From Alphaproteobacteria bacterium (GTDB taxonomy: Bacteria > Pseudomonadota > Alphaproteobacteria > CACIAM-22H2), in the NCBI GenBank assembly GCA_016793165.1, contig JAEULA010000028.1, positions 62,001-126,000 of the forward strand: a stretch of 64,000 nucleotides of DNA, in the 5' to 3' direction. Below are positions 8,557-17,821 of the stretch, piece after piece (positions within the stretch are counted from its first letter, which is position 1; the number at the start of each line of letters is the position of its first letter). Under the pieces are notes generated by a model that saw only the letters and a program-made list of their open reading frames with translations, did not search any database and was not told the origin of the DNA. The position numbers and the translations under genes were made by a program.

Positions 8557-9594
8557 ATGGCAACCATCTACGGCGGCGCTTTCCCCGACTTCCTGGTGGG
8601 AACGACGTTCGCCGATTTCATCAGCGCCGGCGGCGGCGATGACCACATCCAAGCCGGCAACGGCAACGACGTGGTGGACGGCGGCTCGGGCGACGATCGC
8701 CTCTGGGGCGATGCCGGCAACGACATCCTGACCGGAGGCTCCGGCGACGACTTCGCGTCGGGCGGCGACGGCGACGACCAGATCGAGGGCGGCTCCGGCG
8801 ACGACCGTCTTCAAGGCGATGACGGCAACGACGTCATCACGGGCGGCTCGGGCAATGACCTGATCCAGGGCGGTGCGGGCAACGACCACATCGACGGCGG
8901 CTCGGGCAACGACAAGCTCTTCGGCGGCGCCGGCGACGACGTCATCAAGGGCGGCTCCGGCAACGACGTGCTGACGGGCGGCACCGGAAGCGACACGCTG
9001 GACGGCGGGCTCGGCGACGACACGATCGTCGCGGGTGACGGCGACGACCGCGTGCTCGGCGGGGCCGGCAACGACCGCGTCACGGCCGGCACCGGCGACG
9101 ACTACGTCGACGGCGGCGACGGCAACGACATCCTCAACACGAATGCCGGCGACGACGTCGTGATGGGCGGCAACGGCAACGACACGATGAGCGCCGGCAC
9201 CGGCGACGACGTGCTCAGCGGCGGCAACGGCAATGACAAGCTCTTCGGCGAGGCCGGCGACGATTCGCTCGACGGCGGCGCGGGCAACGACATCCTCTCC
9301 GGCGGCGCCGGCGACGACGAGTTGGCCGGCGGCGCCGGCAGCGACCTGTTCCTGTTCTCGGGCGGCGGCGGCAGCGACGTGGTCGTCGACTTCACGGCCG
9401 GCGAGGACCACATCCGCATCGCGAAGAACATCAACGGCTCCGGCATCATGAATGCCAACGACGTCGCCGGACATGTCAGCGACGACGGCGGCAACGCGGT
9501 GGTCGACTTCGGCAACGGCGACTCCATCACGCTGGTGGGCGTCTCCGTCGAGGACGTGACCCAAGACCCGAGCAAGTACTTCCTCGTCGTCTGA
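8557..9594 (+). CDS. RTX repeat protein, probable type I secretion substrate
   Basis: A 345-residue acidic protein without an N-terminal signal peptide. Residues 25-267 are 27 uninterrupted nonapeptides of the GGxGxDxhx type (for example GSGNDKLFG, GAGDDVIKG), the calcium-binding parallel beta-roll of RTX proteins. The tail has the usual end-cap (DLFLFSGGGGSDVVVDF, then ITLVGV), where type I export signals lie. No enzyme or adhesin domain remains outside the repeats, so the roll is the whole protein; a structural or matrix role is more likely than a toxin or protease role. A ribosome site (GGAGGA, 8547-8552) precedes the ATG. It has its own terminator. The exporter pair at 17822-20898 is the obvious transporter candidate. 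Confidence 0.9.
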   Translation: MATIYGGAFPDFLVGTTFADFISAGGGDDHIQAGNGNDVVDGGSGDDRLWGDAGNDILTGGSGDDFASGGDGDDQIEGGSGDDRLQGDDGNDVITGGSGNDLIQGGAGNDHIDGGSGNDKLFGGAGDDVIKGGSGNDVLTGGTGSDTLDGGLGDDTIVAGDGDDRVLGGAGNDRVTAGTGDDYVDGGDGNDILNTNAGDDVVMGGNGNDTMSAGTGDDVLSGGNGNDKLFGEAGDDSLDGGAGNDILSGGAGDDELAGGAGSDLFLFSGGGGSDVVVDFTAGEDHIRIAKNINGSGIMNANDVAGHVSDDGGNAVVDFGNGDSITLVGVSVEDVTQDPSKYFLVV

Positions 9595-9601
9595 CGGTCG
9601 C

Positions 9602-9643
9602 AGCGGCGGCGCGTCCTCTCCGGCGCGCCGCCGCTCCCTTTTT
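9602..9643 (+). terminator. Rho-independent terminator after the RTX gene
   Basis: A perfect 12-bp GC-rich stem (9602-9613 with 9624-9635) and a 10-base loop are followed by five T residues (9639-9643). It starts 8 bases after the RTX stop codon and would separate the RTX message from the glycosyltransferase genes that follow. Confidence 0.85.
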
Positions 9644-9666
9644 CGGAAAGCAAGCAATCGGCACGA

Positions 9667-11982
9667 ATGCCTCTCGATCACGGGCCCGCGGCCACACCGA
9701 ACCTCTCGCCGAGCGGCATCGAGCTCGCTCCCCTCGGCCGGCAAGCCACCCTCGTCGCATGGACGGGGGCCGCCGACGGCGACGCCCGCCGCGGCTTCCG
9801 CGCCGCACTCGACGCGAGGCCCGTCCCGCCGCCGGCCGCGCATTGCTCGATCGCGCACGGCGATCGCCAGATCCACCTCCTCGCGCTTCCCGTCGCGGCC
9901 TCGTCCCTCGCCGCCGCGCCGCTCGACGTGTCGGGTCTCGACGGCGCCACGCTCGCCCACAGCACCCCCGCGCGCGGCGGCACGTCGCGCGCCGGCGATC
10001 TCGACGTCGTCGGCCTGATCGGCGAACTGCGCGCCTCCGAGCGTGTGCGCCTCTGCCGCTTCGTCCTCGAGGTCTGCCCGCCGCTGTTCAAGCTCGCGCG
10101 CGATGCGCAATTCGTCGCGCTCGCGGACGACATCGTCCAGTCGCTGTCTCGACGTCCGGGGCGGCTGCAGGCGCATTCGCTGGCCGGCCCGCTTGCCGTC
10201 TACGACGGCGTGGTCCGCCGCGGTCTGGGGCGCCACCTGACCGCCGTCGTGGTCTCGCGCCATGGCGTCCTGCGCAGCCCGATCCCGCCGGGCGAGTTGC
10301 CCGCGGCCGCAGCGAGCGACGAGGTCGCGCGCCTCGCGATCGCGCTCGATCGCGACATCGCGACCGCCGGCGGCATCCTCGTCATCCTCGGTGAAAGCGG
10401 AATCGCCTGCCGCCTGCTGCCGAACGACCTGCCCGCCTGCTCGACCTACGAGCGCGCGCGCAGCGACAAGGGCATCGACGGCGCGCTTCGCGACTACCTC
10501 ATCGACGCGCTCGTCGCCGCGGACAAGCCGGAGTCCTCGACGCGTGCCGCCCTCGCCGAGCTGCGCGCCGCGACGTCGTCGCTCGCAGGCGCGGCGGCCG
10601 CCCCAAGCGGTCCGGCCGGCGGCCGGCTCGACTGCCTCGTCAGCAATGCCGGCGGGATCGCGGCCATCGGCGTGCTCGACGACCCGCACGACCTGCTCGA
10701 CGGTTTGATCGTGACCCGCCGCAATCGTCCGACGGTGGTCGAGCTCGGCGACTTGATGCGCTTCCCCGCCGCGAGCGATGCCCGGCCGCGACCGGCCACC
10801 GGGTTCGTGCTCGCGCTGCCGCCGATGAGCGACGCGAACCTGCCGGCGAGCGTCGAGCTCCGGGCGCGGCTCCGCTCCGGCGAGACCGTGCGCCTCGGCA
10901 GCGGACCGACCTCGCCCGCCGCCGCCGGCGAAAGCCTGGCGCTGCTGCACGCCGCCGCCGCGCGAACAACACGCATCGACGAGCTTGCCGAACGTCTCGG
11001 CCCGGTGGTTCGCGCCGGCATTGTCGAGGCCGCGGTCGCCGCCGACATCGCGATCGAGGATATCGGCGGCGCCATCGCCCTGCCGCGCACCAGCCTGATC
11101 ACGCCGGCCGGCGGCGATCCGGGCATGCTGCGCGCGCGATTCGCCGCCTTCGCCCTGGACGGCACGCTCGGCGAGACCGAGCTGATCGTCGTCGTCGACG
11201 GTCCCGAGGCCGGCGACGCGGTCCGCGGCGTACTCGCCGGGCTGGTCGGGCTGCACGGCCGCCCGGCGCGGCTGGCGGTTCCGAACGCCGGCGTGCCGAT
11301 GGCGCAGGCGCTGACGCAAGCCACGCTTGCGGCGCGGGCGCCCTTCATCGCCCTGCTCGACGAGGCGGCGATCCCGCGCGAGAACGGCTGGCTCGACGCC
11401 CTCGCCGGCGCGCTCGCCGCACGCCCGCGCGCAGGCCTGGTCGCCGCGCAGATGCTGCATCCCGACGGCAGCCTCGTCGATGCCGGCCTGGAATGGGCCG
11501 ACGCCGACGTGCCGGCGCGTGGCCCTGCGCCGCGGCTGGCGGGCTTCCCCGCCGCATTCCCGGGCCATGAGGCCGCCCAGCGCGCCGACGCGGTCCGCCG
11601 CGGCGCCTGGTTCATGCGTCGCTCGCTGTTCGAGCTCGTCGGCGGGCTCGACGCGACGATGCTCTCGAAGCTCGGCACGGACATCGCCTTCGCCACCCGC
11701 CTCGGCATCGCAGGCTTCGAGACCTGGACGCTCGGCGAGCCGCGCTTCGTGTGCTTCGCCCCGCCGCCGCCCGATCGCGTGCAGCAGCTGCGCGAGGCGA
11801 TCGACATCGCGCCGCTGGCCGCCGCCCGTATCGCGACGGCCGCCGCGACCGCGCAAGCGCCGTCGACGGGCGCGGCACCGATCCCGATGCCCGCCGCCGC
11901 GGCCGACGCGGAACTCTCCGGCGATGTCGAGGCACCGAAGCCGCGCAAGCGCCACCGTCGCAAGTCCAAGAGGGCGGCATGA
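9667..11982 (+). CDS. Large glycosyltransferase-2-like protein, degenerate active site
   Basis: A 771-residue cytoplasmic protein. Residues 1 to about 480 match nothing I can name. From about residue 490 to 700 it follows the GT2 (GT-A) layout: a strand with ELIVVVDG, a strand with APFIALLDEAAIPRENGWL where GT2 enzymes carry the metal-binding DxD, and a late MRRSLFELVGGLDATM motif typical of GT2 acceptor loops. The DxD itself is replaced by LDEAA, so activity is doubtful. The C-terminus is alanine-rich, then strongly basic (PRKRHRRKSKR). The stop overlaps the next start (ATGA). The protein at 13244-15463 has a similar two-part build. Likely tied to surface glycan or RTX-protein modification; exact reaction unknown. 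Confidence 0.75.
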   Translation: MPLDHGPAATPNLSPSGIELAPLGRQATLVAWTGAADGDARRGFRAALDARPVPPPAAHCSIAHGDRQIHLLALPVAASSLAAAPLDVSGLDGATLAHSTPARGGTSRAGDLDVVGLIGELRASERVRLCRFVLEVCPPLFKLARDAQFVALADDIVQSLSRRPGRLQAHSLAGPLAVYDGVVRRGLGRHLTAVVVSRHGVLRSPIPPGELPAAAASDEVARLAIALDRDIATAGGILVILGESGIACRLLPNDLPACSTYERARSDKGIDGALRDYLIDALVAADKPESSTRAALAELRAATSSLAGAAAAPSGPAGGRLDCLVSNAGGIAAIGVLDDPHDLLDGLIVTRRNRPTVVELGDLMRFPAASDARPRPATGFVLALPPMSDANLPASVELRARLRSGETVRLGSGPTSPAAAGESLALLHAAAARTTRIDELAERLGPVVRAGIVEAAVAADIAIEDIGGAIALPRTSLITPAGGDPGMLRARFAAFALDGTLGETELIVVVDGPEAGDAVRGVLAGLVGLHGRPARLAVPNAGVPMAQALTQATLAARAPFIALLDEAAIPRENGWLDALAGALAARPRAGLVAAQMLHPDGSLVDAGLEWADADVPARGPAPRLAGFPAAFPGHEAAQRADAVRRGAWFMRRSLFELVGGLDATMLSKLGTDIAFATRLGIAGFETWTLGEPRFVCFAPPPPDRVQQLREAIDIAPLAAARIATAAATAQAPSTGAAPIPMPAAAADAELSGDVEAPKPRKRHRRKSKRAA

Positions 11983-13235
11983 CCCCTCCCCGCGTCCTTT
12001 TCCTCGCCCATGGCCATCCCGCACTCGTGCCGGGCGGCACCGAGATCCTGGCGCATGACCTGTTCTCGGCCTGGAAGCAGGCCGGCCATCCGGGGCTGTT
12101 CGTCGGCTGCGTGACGCCCGCGCAGCGCGACGCGCGCCAAGCCGGGATCTTCCAGGCCGTCGGCCCGAGCGCCGACGAGATGCTGGTTCATGTCGCCGGC
12201 TTCGATCCGTTCCTCTTCGCCCAGACCGAGCCGGCGTCCTTCGTCCAGGGCTTCGGCGAGCTGCTGCGGCGCTTCGAGCCCGACGTCGTGCATCTCCATC
12301 ACCTCGCCCTTCTCGGCTCGGAGACGTTGGCGCTGATTCGAGCGGTGCGGCCGACGGCACGGATCGTGCTCACGCTGCACGACTATGCGCTGATCTGCGC
12401 CAACGAAGGGCTGATGACCACGACGGGCGGCGCGCTTTGCGACCGGGCCAGCCCGGACGCGTGCCGCGGCTGCTTTCCCGCCGTCGCGCCCGACCGGTTC
12501 GAGCTCCGCCGCCTGCATCTCCAGCGCCTGCTCGGGCTCGTCGATGCCTTCGTGGCGCCGAGCCGCTTCCTGCGCGATCGGTACGTCGCGTGGGGGCTCC
12601 CGCAATCGCGCCTGCACGTCATCGGCAACGCCGTTCCCGCGGCGACCCCGGCGGCCGAGACGCGGACCGGGAAGCGACCGATCGTCGGCGTCTTCGGCAA
12701 CCAGGCGCCGCACAAGGGCGTGCTGCTCGCGCTCGAGGCCGCGCGCAGCCTCGCCGACATCGACGACTTCCGCCTCCGCCTGCACGGCGAGACGCTCTAT
12801 CGCGAGCCGGGCTTCCTCGCCGCCCTCGACAGGGCCAAGGCGGAAGCCGGTCCGGCCGTGCAGATCGACGGCCCCTATCGCCGCGACCAGCTCGGCCGCC
12901 TGATGGCCGCCGTCGACTGGGTGCTCGTCCCGTCGACCTGGTGGGAGAACGCGCCGCTCGTGATCCTCGAGGCCTTCCGACACGGCCGCCCCGTCATCGC
13001 CGCCGATATCGGCGGCATGGCCGAGCTCGTGCAGCACGAGTCCAACGGCCTGCTCTTCCGTGCGCGCGATGCGCACGACCTCGCGCGCACGCTGCGCCGC
13101 GCCGTCGGCGACGAGCGGCTGTGGCCGCAGCTCGCCGCCGGCATCGCATCGCCGCCGACACCCGCCCAGCTCGCCGATCGCCACGCCGAGCTCTACGCGG
13201 CGCTGCCGACCGCCTCCCTCGCCCGCTCAGCCTGA
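11979..13235 (+). CDS. GT4-family glycosyltransferase
   Basis: A 418-residue GT-B glycosyltransferase. The N-terminal Rossmann half begins with VLFLAHGHPALVPGGTEI and has VVHLHHLALLG; the C-terminal half has GVFGNQAPHKGV and the nucleotide-sugar site WENAPLVILEAF (the E-x7-E pattern), then IGGMAELVQ. Between the halves is a C-x7-C-x2-C cluster (CDRASPDACRGC) shared exactly in spacing with the GT4 protein at 15475-16788. It should transfer a sugar from a nucleotide donor to a growing glycan in the cytoplasm; donor and acceptor cannot be read from sequence. The start overlaps the previous stop by four bases. Confidence 0.9.
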   Translation: MTPPRVLFLAHGHPALVPGGTEILAHDLFSAWKQAGHPGLFVGCVTPAQRDARQAGIFQAVGPSADEMLVHVAGFDPFLFAQTEPASFVQGFGELLRRFEPDVVHLHHLALLGSETLALIRAVRPTARIVLTLHDYALICANEGLMTTTGGALCDRASPDACRGCFPAVAPDRFELRRLHLQRLLGLVDAFVAPSRFLRDRYVAWGLPQSRLHVIGNAVPAATPAAETRTGKRPIVGVFGNQAPHKGVLLALEAARSLADIDDFRLRLHGETLYREPGFLAALDRAKAEAGPAVQIDGPYRRDQLGRLMAAVDWVLVPSTWWENAPLVILEAFRHGRPVIAADIGGMAELVQHESNGLLFRARDAHDLARTLRRAVGDERLWPQLAAGIASPPTPAQLADRHAELYAALPTASLARSA

Positions 13236-13243
13236 CCCGCACC

Positions 13244-15463
13244 ATGGACAACAGCCAGACAGACGACCTGCCGATCTCCGACATCGATCCCGCGGCGAGC
13301 CCGCCGACGGCGACCGTCGATCTCGGCCTCCTCCTCGATCCGCGGACGATGATCACGATCGGTCGCGGCAGCGCGGCCATGCCGGAGTCCGCCGAGATCC
13401 GCACCGGCGGCGGCGAGCCGGCCGGGCGCTGGCGCGCGCTGAACATGCCGCATGACGGCCAGCTGCGCTTTCTCGGCGTGCTGGTCACGCCGAACGTGCT
13501 GCGCGCGCAAGCCGGCGGCATCGACCTCCAGGCCGAGACGGGCAGCGTGCGCCTGCCCGACGCCGGCCGCGTCGAGCTCGACTACGGCGCCCTGATCGAA
13601 GCGCTGCGCGACGAAGGCATGGATGTCGGCCGCTGCTTCGAGTTCCTGCGGCGGGCGCTCGTGACGCCCGGCGCCAGCCCCGAGCAACCGGTCTGGCGTT
13701 TCCTCTTCGGCATGCTCTCCGCCATCTCGCGCCAGGACGGATTCGTCGAGATCCTCGGCTCGCCGGAGGGCGGCGGCCTGCTGCTCCAAGGCTGGTCGGT
13801 GCACCTGCCGCCCGGCGCCCTCGATCTCGGCATCCTCGCCGGCAGCTTCGAGATGGGGCGCGCGACGATCGCGACCTTCGAGCGGCCGGACCTGCCCGCC
13901 ACGGCGCGCGGGCTCGTCGCCCATGTACCGCAGCTGTCGGTCGACCCGGGCGCGGTCCAGCGCATCCACTTCCGGGCGGGCGAGGAGTATCTGCATCTCG
14001 ACGTCGTCGAGCGGCGGCTGGTGCTCGGCCCCGAGGAGACGGCCGGCCATCTCCGCGACGTGCAGGCGAAGCTCAAGGCCGAGCCGGCGATCCTCGGCGC
14101 GCTGCGCCGCCTGTGCCGCCCGCGCTTCACCGGCATCGACACCGTCACCACCCTGACGCAGCCCGTGCGCATCGCCGCGGATCTCGCGCTGCATGCCGCC
14201 GGCGCCGGCGTCTTCGTCTCCGGATGGCTCCTCGATCCCCGCCGCCTCGTGCGCGACGTGACCCTGCGCAGCAGCGCCGGGCGGGTGATCGGCCGCGTCG
14301 ACGAGGCGTGGGTGCGCCTGCCGCGCGCCGATGTCAGCCAGGGCTTCGCCCAGGACGCGCTCTTCGCCGCCGACCTGGCGCGACCGCACGACCAGCGCCA
14401 CGGCTTCATGGCCTTCGTGCCGTCGGAAACGACGATCGCCGCCGAGGAGACGCTCTACCTCGAGCTCGGCCTCGGCGACGACGCCTGCGCCTTCGCCCCG
14501 CTGCGCCTCGAGCGGCCGGAGCCCGGCGCCGTGCTCAGCCGCCTGCTGGGCTCGGTCAATCTCGACGATCCCGCGATCGAGGAGATCGTCAGCCGGCATC
14601 TCGGCCCGCTCGCCGCCGCACTCGGCACCGCACGGCGCGGCAACGACGTCGCTGCGTCGCCGCGGAGCTTCGGCACGCTGCCCTGGCGCATCGCCGTCTC
14701 CGTGATCACCGCCCTTCCCGCGGAGTTCAAGGATCTCGACGTCAATCTCGCGCAGCTCGCCGGCGATCCCGACCTTGCGGATTGCGAGATGATCTTCGTC
14801 GCGCCGAGAACCGGCGGCGAGCGCGCGGCCGCGGCGCTCAAGCGCGGCGCGGAGTTCTACGGCGCGGCGGGCACACTGGTGCTGACCGACCGCAGCCTCG
14901 ACCGCTTCGAGGCGATGGAGGTCGGCGCACGCCATGCCCGCGGCGACCTGCTGCTGTTCCTGTCGCCGTCCGTCCTGCCGCGCGAGCGCGGCTGGCTCGG
15001 CCGGATGCGCAAGGCGCTCGCCGGCCTGCCCGCCCCGGGCGTCCTCAGCCCGACGCTGCTCTACGAGGACGAGTCGATCCGCTTCGCGGGCTCGGCCGAG
15101 CCGCCGCCGCAGAGCGCGATCGCCTCGCTCGGCCGCTTCGCCGGCTACTCGCAGCACTGGCTCGCCAGCCGCGAGCTCGCGCCGGTCTGGGCCGGCACGA
15201 TGGACTGCGCCCTGATGCCGCGCCAGCTGTTCGAGAGCTGCGGCGGCTTCTCGCGCGTCCTGCTCGGGCCCGAGTTCAAGAACGCCGACTTCGCGCTATC
15301 CCTGCGCACGCAGGGACAGCGCGCCTACTGGCTGCCCGACGTGTCGCTCTATGCGCTCGACGAGCCCGAGACCCCCGACGCCAACGAATACTGGACCCGC
15401 GTGCGCGCCCTGGTCGATCGCTGGGCCTTCTCCCAGCAATGGTCGCCCGTGCTCGCCGCCTGA
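13244..15463 (+). CDS. Large GT2-like protein with GWxxD beta domain
   Basis: A 739-residue protein. The middle has a beta domain beginning GVFVSGWLLDPRR, resembling the GWAWD module in the protein at 22654-23436. The last 250 residues follow a GT2 fold: WRIAVSVITALP, RGDLLLFLSPSVLPRERGWL, then FESCGGFSRVLLG. As in the 9667 protein, the DxD position is lost (LSPS). The ATG lies 8 bp after the preceding GT4 stop; the frame is open further upstream but no better start is seen. Together with its neighbours it alternates GT2-like and GT4 proteins, as if two pairs act together. It could be a non-catalytic partner or acceptor-binding subunit; that is inference. Confidence 0.72.
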   Translation: MDNSQTDDLPISDIDPAASPPTATVDLGLLLDPRTMITIGRGSAAMPESAEIRTGGGEPAGRWRALNMPHDGQLRFLGVLVTPNVLRAQAGGIDLQAETGSVRLPDAGRVELDYGALIEALRDEGMDVGRCFEFLRRALVTPGASPEQPVWRFLFGMLSAISRQDGFVEILGSPEGGGLLLQGWSVHLPPGALDLGILAGSFEMGRATIATFERPDLPATARGLVAHVPQLSVDPGAVQRIHFRAGEEYLHLDVVERRLVLGPEETAGHLRDVQAKLKAEPAILGALRRLCRPRFTGIDTVTTLTQPVRIAADLALHAAGAGVFVSGWLLDPRRLVRDVTLRSSAGRVIGRVDEAWVRLPRADVSQGFAQDALFAADLARPHDQRHGFMAFVPSETTIAAEETLYLELGLGDDACAFAPLRLERPEPGAVLSRLLGSVNLDDPAIEEIVSRHLGPLAAALGTARRGNDVAASPRSFGTLPWRIAVSVITALPAEFKDLDVNLAQLAGDPDLADCEMIFVAPRTGGERAAAALKRGAEFYGAAGTLVLTDRSLDRFEAMEVGARHARGDLLLFLSPSVLPRERGWLGRMRKALAGLPAPGVLSPTLLYEDESIRFAGSAEPPPQSAIASLGRFAGYSQHWLASRELAPVWAGTMDCALMPRQLFESCGGFSRVLLGPEFKNADFALSLRTQGQRAYWLPDVSLYALDEPETPDANEYWTRVRALVDRWAFSQQWSPVLAA

Positions 15464-15474
15464 AGATCGGTGCC

Positions 15475-16788
15475 ATGACCCGCATCCTGATGCTCTCCCA
15501 CGGCCACCCCTCCTTCTCGATCGGCGGAGCGGAGGTCGCGTCCTACAACCTGCACAAGGGCCTCAACACGCTGGACGGCGTGGAATCGCATTACCTCGCC
15601 CGCGTCGGCCCGCCGATCGCGCGCCATCGCGATACGCCGTTCATGAGCCTGCGGCAGAAGGAGCGCGAGACGCTCTTCTATGCCAACGACTACGACTACT
15701 TCCGGCTGTCGAACCGCGACCTCGAGGCGCTGACCGGCGACTTCGAGCGCTTCGTCGCCGACGTGAAGCCGGACGTCGTCCACTTCCACCACTTCCTCGG
15801 CTTCGGCATGGAGGCGATCCGCGCGGTGAAGCGCGCGGCGCCCGCCGCCCCCATCGTCGTGACGCTCCACGAGTACCTCAGCATCTGCAACAACCACGGG
15901 CAGATGGTGAAGTCGAAGAACCATGCGCTGTGCTCGCGCTCCTCGCCGGCGGAATGCAACGTGTGCTTCGCCGACATCTCGCCCGCGCAGTTCATGCGCC
16001 GCGAGCTGTTCATCAAGAGCTTCTTCGCGGAGTGCGACGCCTTCATCTCGCCCTCGCAGTTCCTGCTCGAGCGCTATGCCGCGTGGGGCCTGCCGCGCGA
16101 GAAGCTGCACATGTTCGAGAACGGCCTCGACGGCGGCCAGCCGGCGCCGCCGCGCCCCGCGCCGCGGGACGGCCGCCGCAACCGCTTCGGCTATTTCGGC
16201 CAGCTGACGCCGTTCAAGGGCGCCAAGGTCCTCGTCGAGGCGGTCGGGCGCGTACCGGCCGAGGTCTGGGGCGAGGACTCGACGCTCAACATCTTCGGCG
16301 GCAACCTCGAGGTCCAGCCCGAGGCCTACCAGCAGGAGTTCAAGCGCCTGATGCAGCAGGCCGGACGGCGCGTCCGGTTCTTCGGCAGCTACAAGAGCGC
16401 CGACCTGCCGCAGCTGATGCGCGAGATCGACTGGGTGGTCGTGCCGTCGACCTGGTGGGAGAACTCGCCGGTCGTGATCCAGGAGGCGTTCTTCCACGGC
16501 CGCCCGATCATCACGAGCGACATCGGCGGCATGGCCGAGAAGGTCCAGCACGGCGTCGACGGCCTGCACTTCCGCGCCTCGAGCGCCGAGAGCCTCGTCG
16601 ACCGCCTCGTCGAGGCGATCCGCGCGCCGGCGCTGTGGGGAAAGCTGCGCGCGCGCATCCGGCCGCCGGTCACCGCCGAGGCCGCCGCCGCGCAGCATCT
16701 CGAACTCTACGGGCAGCTGCTGGCAAGGCGCCAGGCCAAGCCCGCCGCCGGCCGCCGGCGCCTCGCCGCCGTGGCCGCGGCATCCTGA
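15475..16788 (+). CDS. GT4-family glycosyltransferase
   Basis: A 437-residue GT-B enzyme, paralogous to the one at 11979-13235. It starts with ILMLSHGHPSFSIGGAEV, has VVHFHHFLGFGMEA, the C-x7-C-x2-C cluster (CSRSSPAECNVC), FGYFGQLTPFKGAKVL and the donor-binding WENSPVVIQEAF motif. The C-terminal 15 residues are basic and alanine-rich. It lies 11 bp after the GT2-like gene and 17 bp before galE, so it is probably in the same transcript. It likely adds a hexose to the surface glycan made by this cluster. Confidence 0.9.
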   Translation: MTRILMLSHGHPSFSIGGAEVASYNLHKGLNTLDGVESHYLARVGPPIARHRDTPFMSLRQKERETLFYANDYDYFRLSNRDLEALTGDFERFVADVKPDVVHFHHFLGFGMEAIRAVKRAAPAAPIVVTLHEYLSICNNHGQMVKSKNHALCSRSSPAECNVCFADISPAQFMRRELFIKSFFAECDAFISPSQFLLERYAAWGLPREKLHMFENGLDGGQPAPPRPAPRDGRRNRFGYFGQLTPFKGAKVLVEAVGRVPAEVWGEDSTLNIFGGNLEVQPEAYQQEFKRLMQQAGRRVRFFGSYKSADLPQLMREIDWVVVPSTWWENSPVVIQEAFFHGRPIITSDIGGMAEKVQHGVDGLHFRASSAESLVDRLVEAIRAPALWGKLRARIRPPVTAEAAAAQHLELYGQLLARRQAKPAAGRRRLAAVAAAS

Positions 16789-16805
16789 TCACGGAGTCAC
16801 GACGC

Positions 16806-17816
16806 ATGAGCAAGACCCTCCTCGTCACCGGCGGCGCCGGCTATGTCGGCAGCCATTGCGTGTCGGCGCTGCTGGACCAGGGCCACCGCGTGGTCGTGTT
16901 CGACAACCTCCAGCAGGGCCACCGCGCTGCAGTGCGCGCGCCGGCCGAGCTGGTCGTCGGCGACCTGGCGGACAAGAAGGCGCTCGCCGCCCTGTTCGCG
17001 ACCCGCCGCTTCGACGCCGTCCTTCATTTCGCCGCGAATTCGCTGGTCGGCGAGTCGATGCAGAAGCCGTTCCTCTACCTGGGCGACAACGTCCAGAACG
17101 CGGTCAATCTGGTCGACACCTGCGTCGCCCACGACGTGAAGCGCTTCGTGCTGTCCTCGACCTGCGCGATCTTCGGCGAGCCCGACCGCGTGCCGATCGA
17201 CGAGGACGTGCGCATCGCGCCCGGCAACGCCTACGGCGAGTCGAAGTACCTGATCGAGCGCATCCTCGCCTGGGCCGACCGCATCCACGGCCTGCGCTAC
17301 GCGTGCCTGCGCTACTTCAATGCCGCCGGCGCGCACCCCGACGGCACGCTGGGCGAGGACCACAATCCCGAGACCCACCTCATCCCGATCGCGCTCGACT
17401 GCGCGATGGGCCGGCGGCCGCACATGCAGATCTTCGGCGACGACTACGACACGCCGGACGGCACCTGCATCCGCGACTACATCCACGTCTGCGACCTCGC
17501 CGACGCCCATGTCCGCGTTCTCGACGCGCTCGAGGACGGCAGCCGCCACTACAACGTCGGCATCGGCAACGGCTACTCGGTGCGCGAGGTCCTGGACTCC
17601 GTCAAGCGGACCACCGGCGTCGACTTCGCCGTCAAGCTCGCGGCGCGCCGGCCCGGCGATCCGCCGCGGCTCGTCGCCCGCCCCGACAAGGTGATGCGCG
17701 AGCTCGGCTGGCGTCCGCGCTACGCGGCGATCGACGAGATCGTCGCCACCGCCTGGGCCTTCAAGAGAGCGCATCCGCAAGGCTACGGCCGCGGCGCCCT
17801 CGTCGCCGCCGCCTGA
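16806..17816 (+). CDS. galE: UDP-glucose 4-epimerase
   Basis: A 336-residue extended SDR. The NAD-binding TGGAGYVGS is at the N-terminus, and the catalytic pair is Y143-x3-K147 (YGESK), preceded by the SSTCAIFGEP serine segment. The substrate-side motifs LRYFNAAGAHPDG, HLIPIALD and YDTPDGTCIRDYIHV are those of bacterial GalE, which interconverts UDP-glucose and UDP-galactose. Its place between glycosyltransferases and the exporter suggests it supplies UDP-galactose (or UDP-GalNAc/uronate) to the local glycan. Five bases separate its stop from the exporter ATG. Confidence 0.94.
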   Translation: MSKTLLVTGGAGYVGSHCVSALLDQGHRVVVFDNLQQGHRAAVRAPAELVVGDLADKKALAALFATRRFDAVLHFAANSLVGESMQKPFLYLGDNVQNAVNLVDTCVAHDVKRFVLSSTCAIFGEPDRVPIDEDVRIAPGNAYGESKYLIERILAWADRIHGLRYACLRYFNAAGAHPDGTLGEDHNPETHLIPIALDCAMGRRPHMQIFGDDYDTPDGTCIRDYIHVCDLADAHVRVLDALEDGSRHYNVGIGNGYSVREVLDSVKRTTGVDFAVKLAARRPGDPPRLVARPDKVMRELGWRPRYAAIDEIVATAWAFKRAHPQGYGRGALVAAA

Positions 17817-17821
17817 CGACG

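Noticed and set aside
8629..9357. Regular repeats in DNA, checked for a CRISPR array or minisatellite
   Set aside because: They are the 27-base codon repeats of RTX nonapeptides, varied in sequence and without unique spacers.
8524..12360. Very long open frame on the minus strand, opposite the RTX and GT2-like genes
   Set aside because: It is a shadow created by high GC content and the repeated Gly/Asp codons of the RTX gene. It is rich in Arg, Ala and Val without domains, and both plus-strand genes have clear motifs.
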